Of a stretch of DNA of 64,000 nt, positions 59,729 to 64,000 are shown in pieces (the stretch's first letter is position 1; the number at the start of each line of letters is the position of its first letter). The position numbers and the translations under genes are program-made. Below the pieces are notes generated by a model. The model searched no databases. It saw nothing but the letters and a program-made list of their open reading frames with translations, and was not told the origin of the DNA. This DNA comes from Pyrrhosoma nymphula (taxonomy: Eukaryota > Arthropoda > Insecta > Odonata > Coenagrionidae): NCBI GenBank assembly GCA_963573305.1, contig OY754333.1:15336599-15400598 (forward strand). The letters run 5' to 3'.

Positions 59729-61777
59729 TGGAGAGAGGCGTGAACTGTAAAGGATTTATATGGAGGGAGTTTCTTTAATAGCATTTTTCTCTCAAACCCG
59801 GGCCTATGTCGAAGAAAGCCATGACACTTTTCCCGCATTCTCTCTATAGTTTCAGGAAAATAATGCTTCGTTTGGATCCCGAACATAAGTCACGCGATGT
59901 CTCTTGGTGAGTACTCACAAAGAGCGTTTACTTTTTATCTATTTATGATATTTTAATTGGTAGGTAGTAGGTGGTTTGTGTTAGCCAGAAATTAGAGTAA
60001 TTAGGTGGATGATAACATCCGTATTTTACACTTTAACTTGAGAGAAAAATGGCCAGCATTGAAGTAGGCTTAAATATTATGAATCTTTTTATCTTAAATA
60101 TTAAGATGTTTTACTCCTTATCTTTGCGTATTGCTCGTTTTCTCAGGATACAATTTTTGTAAAGGATCATATACTCACTCTTATTAGTTTAATCACTCTG
60201 TACGTCGAAGCAGGCATTGAAACATTTTCCATTTTAAAACTTTAACTGAGGGGAGAGGAAAAGTTGAAATACATTTTATCACAAAATTCATGCGTGGCCT
60301 TTTGTCAAATATTAAATCCATAAGTTGAGACTTTTCATTTGAGATATCTTGTGTAGCTTAATCGGGGTGTACACATCTTATGCATTAACCGGCCCAGACG
60401 TTAGATAACATTATGGGGATGCCTTTGCTTGATGTAGTTTAGAAGGGTATCACCAATGCTGCTTCATACAACTTTCTCAGTATGGAAAGCCAGGAAATTC
60501 TTCTCCTAAAAGCGCCTCTTCTTTCTTCGACCTTCCCTTGGAGAGCTAACTCAATAAGTCAGTATTTATCCTCGTGTCATATTTTATATCCAAGAAGTTG
60601 TAATTTATATGATAAAATCGTCCAGTTTATTTCCAAAAGAAAACCCATTCTGTGTCAGTCTTCCTTATTTGTCACATTTTCCACCTTAGAGATCCTTAAA
60701 AATACGTCTGTGGAGCTATATTTCAAAGACTTGAAAATTCTTCTCCGTGGCCTCAGGCAGGGTCCACTGCACCAAGAATATTACACAATGGAGGATTACA
60801 CTTCGCAGAAATTATTAATCCTTTTTCTCAACATGTCCAGAAAAATGAGAGGTGTTTCATTTTAATAAGTTCATCCTTTTTTATGGCATGTGGACGGCCT
60901 CGTCCGAGGGATTGTTGGAAACTTTTCCTTCTCTTTTCCTCTCCTTTCCTTCATCAGTTATCCCCACCACTCTCATCTGCTCAGCCCTCCTTCCTTCCTC
61001 CTAACACGGGAGACTTGTTTACGGCTTCTTTTAATGCCCGCCAGAATGCCGTCTTTATCACGTACATACGTATCCTTGGCTCCCTCCCCTTCTCCAGCCA
61101 GCTCCCCCTTCCACTCGTAAGCAAAAACACTCCCCATCTCGAGGTGGCGTCATTTCTTTCGCGATTCCTCTTGCCACGTCATTGCGTTTACGTCCGCAGA
61201 CATCCGTCGTTCGACGCCTTTATTTCTCAACCCCCACTTCATCACCTTGAATACCCCTTCCTCCTACGCTAGGCCTGTTTTTCCGCCTAAAATTTCTTTC
61301 CTCTCTCTCTCTCCATGTTTTTATTGCATCTTCTCCTCTCCTTGAGGGCGATATGACCATGTGCGAATGGATGTAAAGTTAGCACATTCCTTTTGGCGTC
61401 CAAAATATTTTTTTTAATGCTCCTTTTTTTCCTTCAAGTGTGTTTTATTTTATTTCCAGTAACTCGTTCCACTTGGCCCTAGTTTTCTTCGCTCAGGCAT
61501 TTGTTACGCCTCATTCCTCAAATAACTTTGTTCTGAGCCTCGGTAATATAGTGTTCAGTTAGCCACGAAAATTCTGCGTAAGAGTTTTGCGGTGGTATGA
61601 TTTCAGAGTTATTTCGGTTTTCGGATCATTATTCTGCGTAAAATAATTTAGTTTTCTGATAAATTTAACAATATTTAGACAAATATGTCCATGGTTTTAA
61701 GACGTGTCGGCCAAATTTATGCTTGCAATGGACTATATTATTTACGAATGTATGGAAGTTATTCAACTACTAGTAAT
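59729..61777. other. Non-coding stretch with C+T-rich tract and (CT)n
   Basis: A 127-codon frame at 60482-60865 is unrecognised. A C+T-rich tract spans about 60900-61320 and ends in a (CT)n run at 61300-61313. Confidence 0.45.
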
Positions 61778-61806
61778 TAACATACGTAGCTTAACTACGT
61801 ATGTTA
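61778..61806. repeat. Perfect 12-bp inverted repeat
   Basis: TAACATACGTAG and CTACGTATGTTA face each other across the 5-nt centre CTTAA, about 50 bp beyond the 3' end of the LINE fragment. Confidence 0.85.
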
Positions 61807-61856
61807 CGCTTACCCCTAAAACCGAAATTTTCTGACCCACCAAAATTCTTGTTAGC

Positions 61857-62950
61857 TCCTCTCCTAGAGAGCTTACTTACTTACTCTTACTCCTGTGGCC
61901 ATTGAAAACCTAAATGGTCTTTGGCCTCGCCAACCACTCGCCTCCATGCCCTTCTGTCCTCTGTTGTGTCGAGTTGAGCTCCCATTTTTTTCAGGTCCTT
62001 CTTCTCTTCGTCGCTCCAGCGCATTCTTGGTCTTCCTGGTGGTCTGGTGCCTTCCAGTTTTCCTATCCATATCATTTTTACCATTGTGTTGTCACTTCTG
62101 CTGAGGACATGGCGTAGCCATCTAAGTCGTCTGCTTCTGACTATACCCACAGCATCTGGTTCTTTGTACAGTTCCGTCAACTCTTTGTTTTTCCTTATTC
62201 TCCATGTCTCTCCCTCTTTAAAATGACCGAATATTCGTCTCAACACTTTATTTTCAAACGTTATCAGTTTTTTTTGTGATCTTTCTGTATGCGACCATAT
62301 TTCGGAACCATGCAGTAGTACTGTTTGGACAATTGTTTCATAGATACGAATTTTTGTGTTTCGTGATAGAAATTTGCTCTTCAAAAGTTTTACTATGCTC
62401 CAGTAGGTTCTCTTAGCTGCTACACGTTGGGTGAGAATTTCGGTCTCCTCTTTGTTGTTACTTGTTATTGTTACCCCTAGGTACTTGAACTGATTTGTTT
62501 TTTGAACTTATAGTTGAGTATTTCTAAATATTCCTCTTCCTCTTCATATCTGATTATTTTCATGTAGTTGGTTTTGCCTTCATTTACTTGTAGGCCCACT
62601 GTCTTGGCTTTCATTAAAAGTATTATAGTTAGTTCTTTAAGCTCTTCTTTATTTTTGGCTACAATCACTACATCGTCTGCAATGGCCAACAGATTATTTT
62701 TTTCTGGAATCCTGACTCCTCATGGACCATTTATGGTCCTCTTAAGCTCCTCTTCCAATGCTATGTTAAAGAGGAGGGGTGACAAGCCATCGCCCTGTCT
62801 CACTCCTGTGCTTATTTCAAACGTATCAGTGTACTCTTTTCCAACCTTGACTTTTCCTTTAGACTCACTCACACACAGTTTTGGCAATCCTAGAGTGCAC
62901 CTAGGGAAATTGCTAGTTGTGGATATCTTTCGATGCTTGAAAACCCGCAC
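61857..62950 (-). pseudogene. 5'-truncated LINE: reverse transcriptase C-terminal half
   Basis: On the minus strand, in order: TFEISTGVRQGDGLSPLLFN (motif B, in 62720-62950); after a TGA, AIADDVVIVAKNKEEL (motif C, in 62477-62689, with I before ADD instead of the usual Y/F); then KYLGVTITSNNKEETEI. After a frameshift follow IRIYETIVQTVLLHGSEIW and PPGRPRMRWSDEEKKDLKKM, ending GEAKDHLGFQWPQE (61887-62384). The 3' tail is the short repeat AGAGTAAGTAAGTAAG (about 61870-61888), not poly-A. Endonuclease and motif A are missing, as in typical 5' truncation. The clade is probably RTE-like but less sure than the fact of a LINE. Confidence 0.82.
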
Positions 62951-64000
62951 GTTCTATTCGGAAAGGTATTGCACTTAAATGATAAGGGCACATGAGGTAA
63001 GAGGGAAGAGCTTACATTTTCAATCACTTTCGAATGCATGTTAGATCATATTGAAGCAGCTGGAGTGATAGGCACTTTGACCGTTAGAAATCCATAACTT
63101 AGAGCTGTTTGTACCAAGACTTAGTAATTAGGTTATAAGTACCATATTGGTTTATCGTACTACAGGTTTTCTCTTATCTTAAGATATATTTTTCTAGGTA
63201 AGTTTTCCAAGTTGCTCGTTTTCTTACTCAGCTAGAAAATAAATATTTAGACTCTGTATTAAGTGATTTGAAACACGGTAATTGGCCAATGATACATCCA
63301 TTTATCGTTTTTCATTAGTCTTATTGTCATTTTAATTCTTTCCCAATAGGCAGCAATAATTATCCTTCTTTCATAAACAGAAGATTTTATTTCTCACGAA
63401 AATGTAGCTTAGTCCTTCTTCAAGTCTATAATATGCTGTTATAAATAAACGAAATAAATATTTTAAGAATTAAATTTGGTTTGTAAGGAAGATATTAATT
63501 TGTCTCTATGACATTCTCGGTGTTATTTTTAGCGGCTTGTTCAAGAAACAAAGGTCCTGTTTTACTACAAGATACGTCTTGGCTCTCATAAAAGAGCGAA
63601 ATGGGCTCGAGCGTCTGCGATATTGAAACGAAAAATTGCATGGGATATTTCTTCAGCCAAGGAGAATAAATATCTCTATATGTCGTTAAATGTCAGCGTA
63701 TACATCATCTTAAGTATTTTTGGAGAGGCAATATCTTTATTGGATAAGATTTCTGGTATACTTCCGAGGTAATCAGCCAAATTTTATTCAAGATCTACAG
63801 TAGAGTATGTCATAGGGACTTCAGCGGAGAATGTCATAGGGGAAAAAATGTGAGGCAGAAACGTGCTCTAAGTATAATTATTCAGTTGTTCATCATCATT
63901 CAGTTGTTCAGTCTACTAATTTTCGATTCAAATTCCACTAAGCTTCGATTGATAAAGGTTTCGTTAGCTCTTCGAATGCCCTAGCTTTCCATAGTCAAAA
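62951..64000. other. AT-rich stretch, no gene seen
   Basis: No coding similarity noticed. A small direct repeat of CATTCAGTTGTTCA words lies at about 63881-63911. Confidence 0.55.

Noticed and set aside
60883..61272. 129-codon ORF
   Set aside because: Another C+T-rich tract with a Ser/Pro/Leu-rich product and no family resemblance.

Overview
This window is AT-rich, gene-poor eukaryotic DNA. Helitron, piggyBac, Tc5-like, hAT, Harbinger, RTE and copia sequences sit side by side, with microsatellites and no operons or compact genes. Together with the 5'-leader style of the RTE element, this suggests an arthropod, most likely an insect; no species can be assigned. No complete host protein-coding gene was recognised. 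The window reads as intergenic DNA or the inside of a very large intron. One short, codon-biased open segment (47231-47328) is a candidate host exon.

Layout: an R1/jockey-type reverse-transcriptase scrap (1-420). A piggyBac-type element (piggyBac-A, 2093-7402, TTAA on both sides) interrupted by a Tc5-like transposon (2489-5621) that has ~238-bp terminal inverted repeats and a TCA target duplication. A second piggyBac element (piggyBac-B, 12259-15172, TTAA) with a broken minus-strand transposase. A 101-bp foldback (15938-16038). A Helitron remnant with a duplicated N-terminal region (about 17750-20920). A 5S-rRNA-derived element (21163-21350). A 335-bp hAT-type MITE with a perfect 8-bp duplication (21867-22201). 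A minus-strand Helitron 3' end with terminal hairpin and CTAG (23985-24348), and a second truncated copy at about 25145-25320. A nearly full-length RTE-type LINE with an 11-bp target duplication (29812-33117). A third piggyBac element (piggyBac-C, 40669-42811, TTAA). A block of tandem repeats and hairpins (43473-45060). A copia RNase H fragment (46165-46745). A foldback (55948-56068) and a Harbinger-type MITE with TTA duplication (56243-56486). A 5'-truncated minus-strand LINE (61857-62950).

The most striking pattern is in the piggyBac elements. A and B carry unrelated palindromes at matching positions: one about 15 bp inside the transposase-5' end, a second about 370 bp inside that end, and one about 129 bp inside the other end. 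Each family has its own palindrome sequence. Element C carries imperfect palindromes near both ends. This looks like family-specific binding sites held in a conserved layout.

Every transposon protein seen here carries frameshifts, stops or deletions, so none of these copies looks able to move on its own. Between the elements are AT-rich stretches and recurrent C+T-rich islands whose pyrimidine-rich strand is almost always the + strand.
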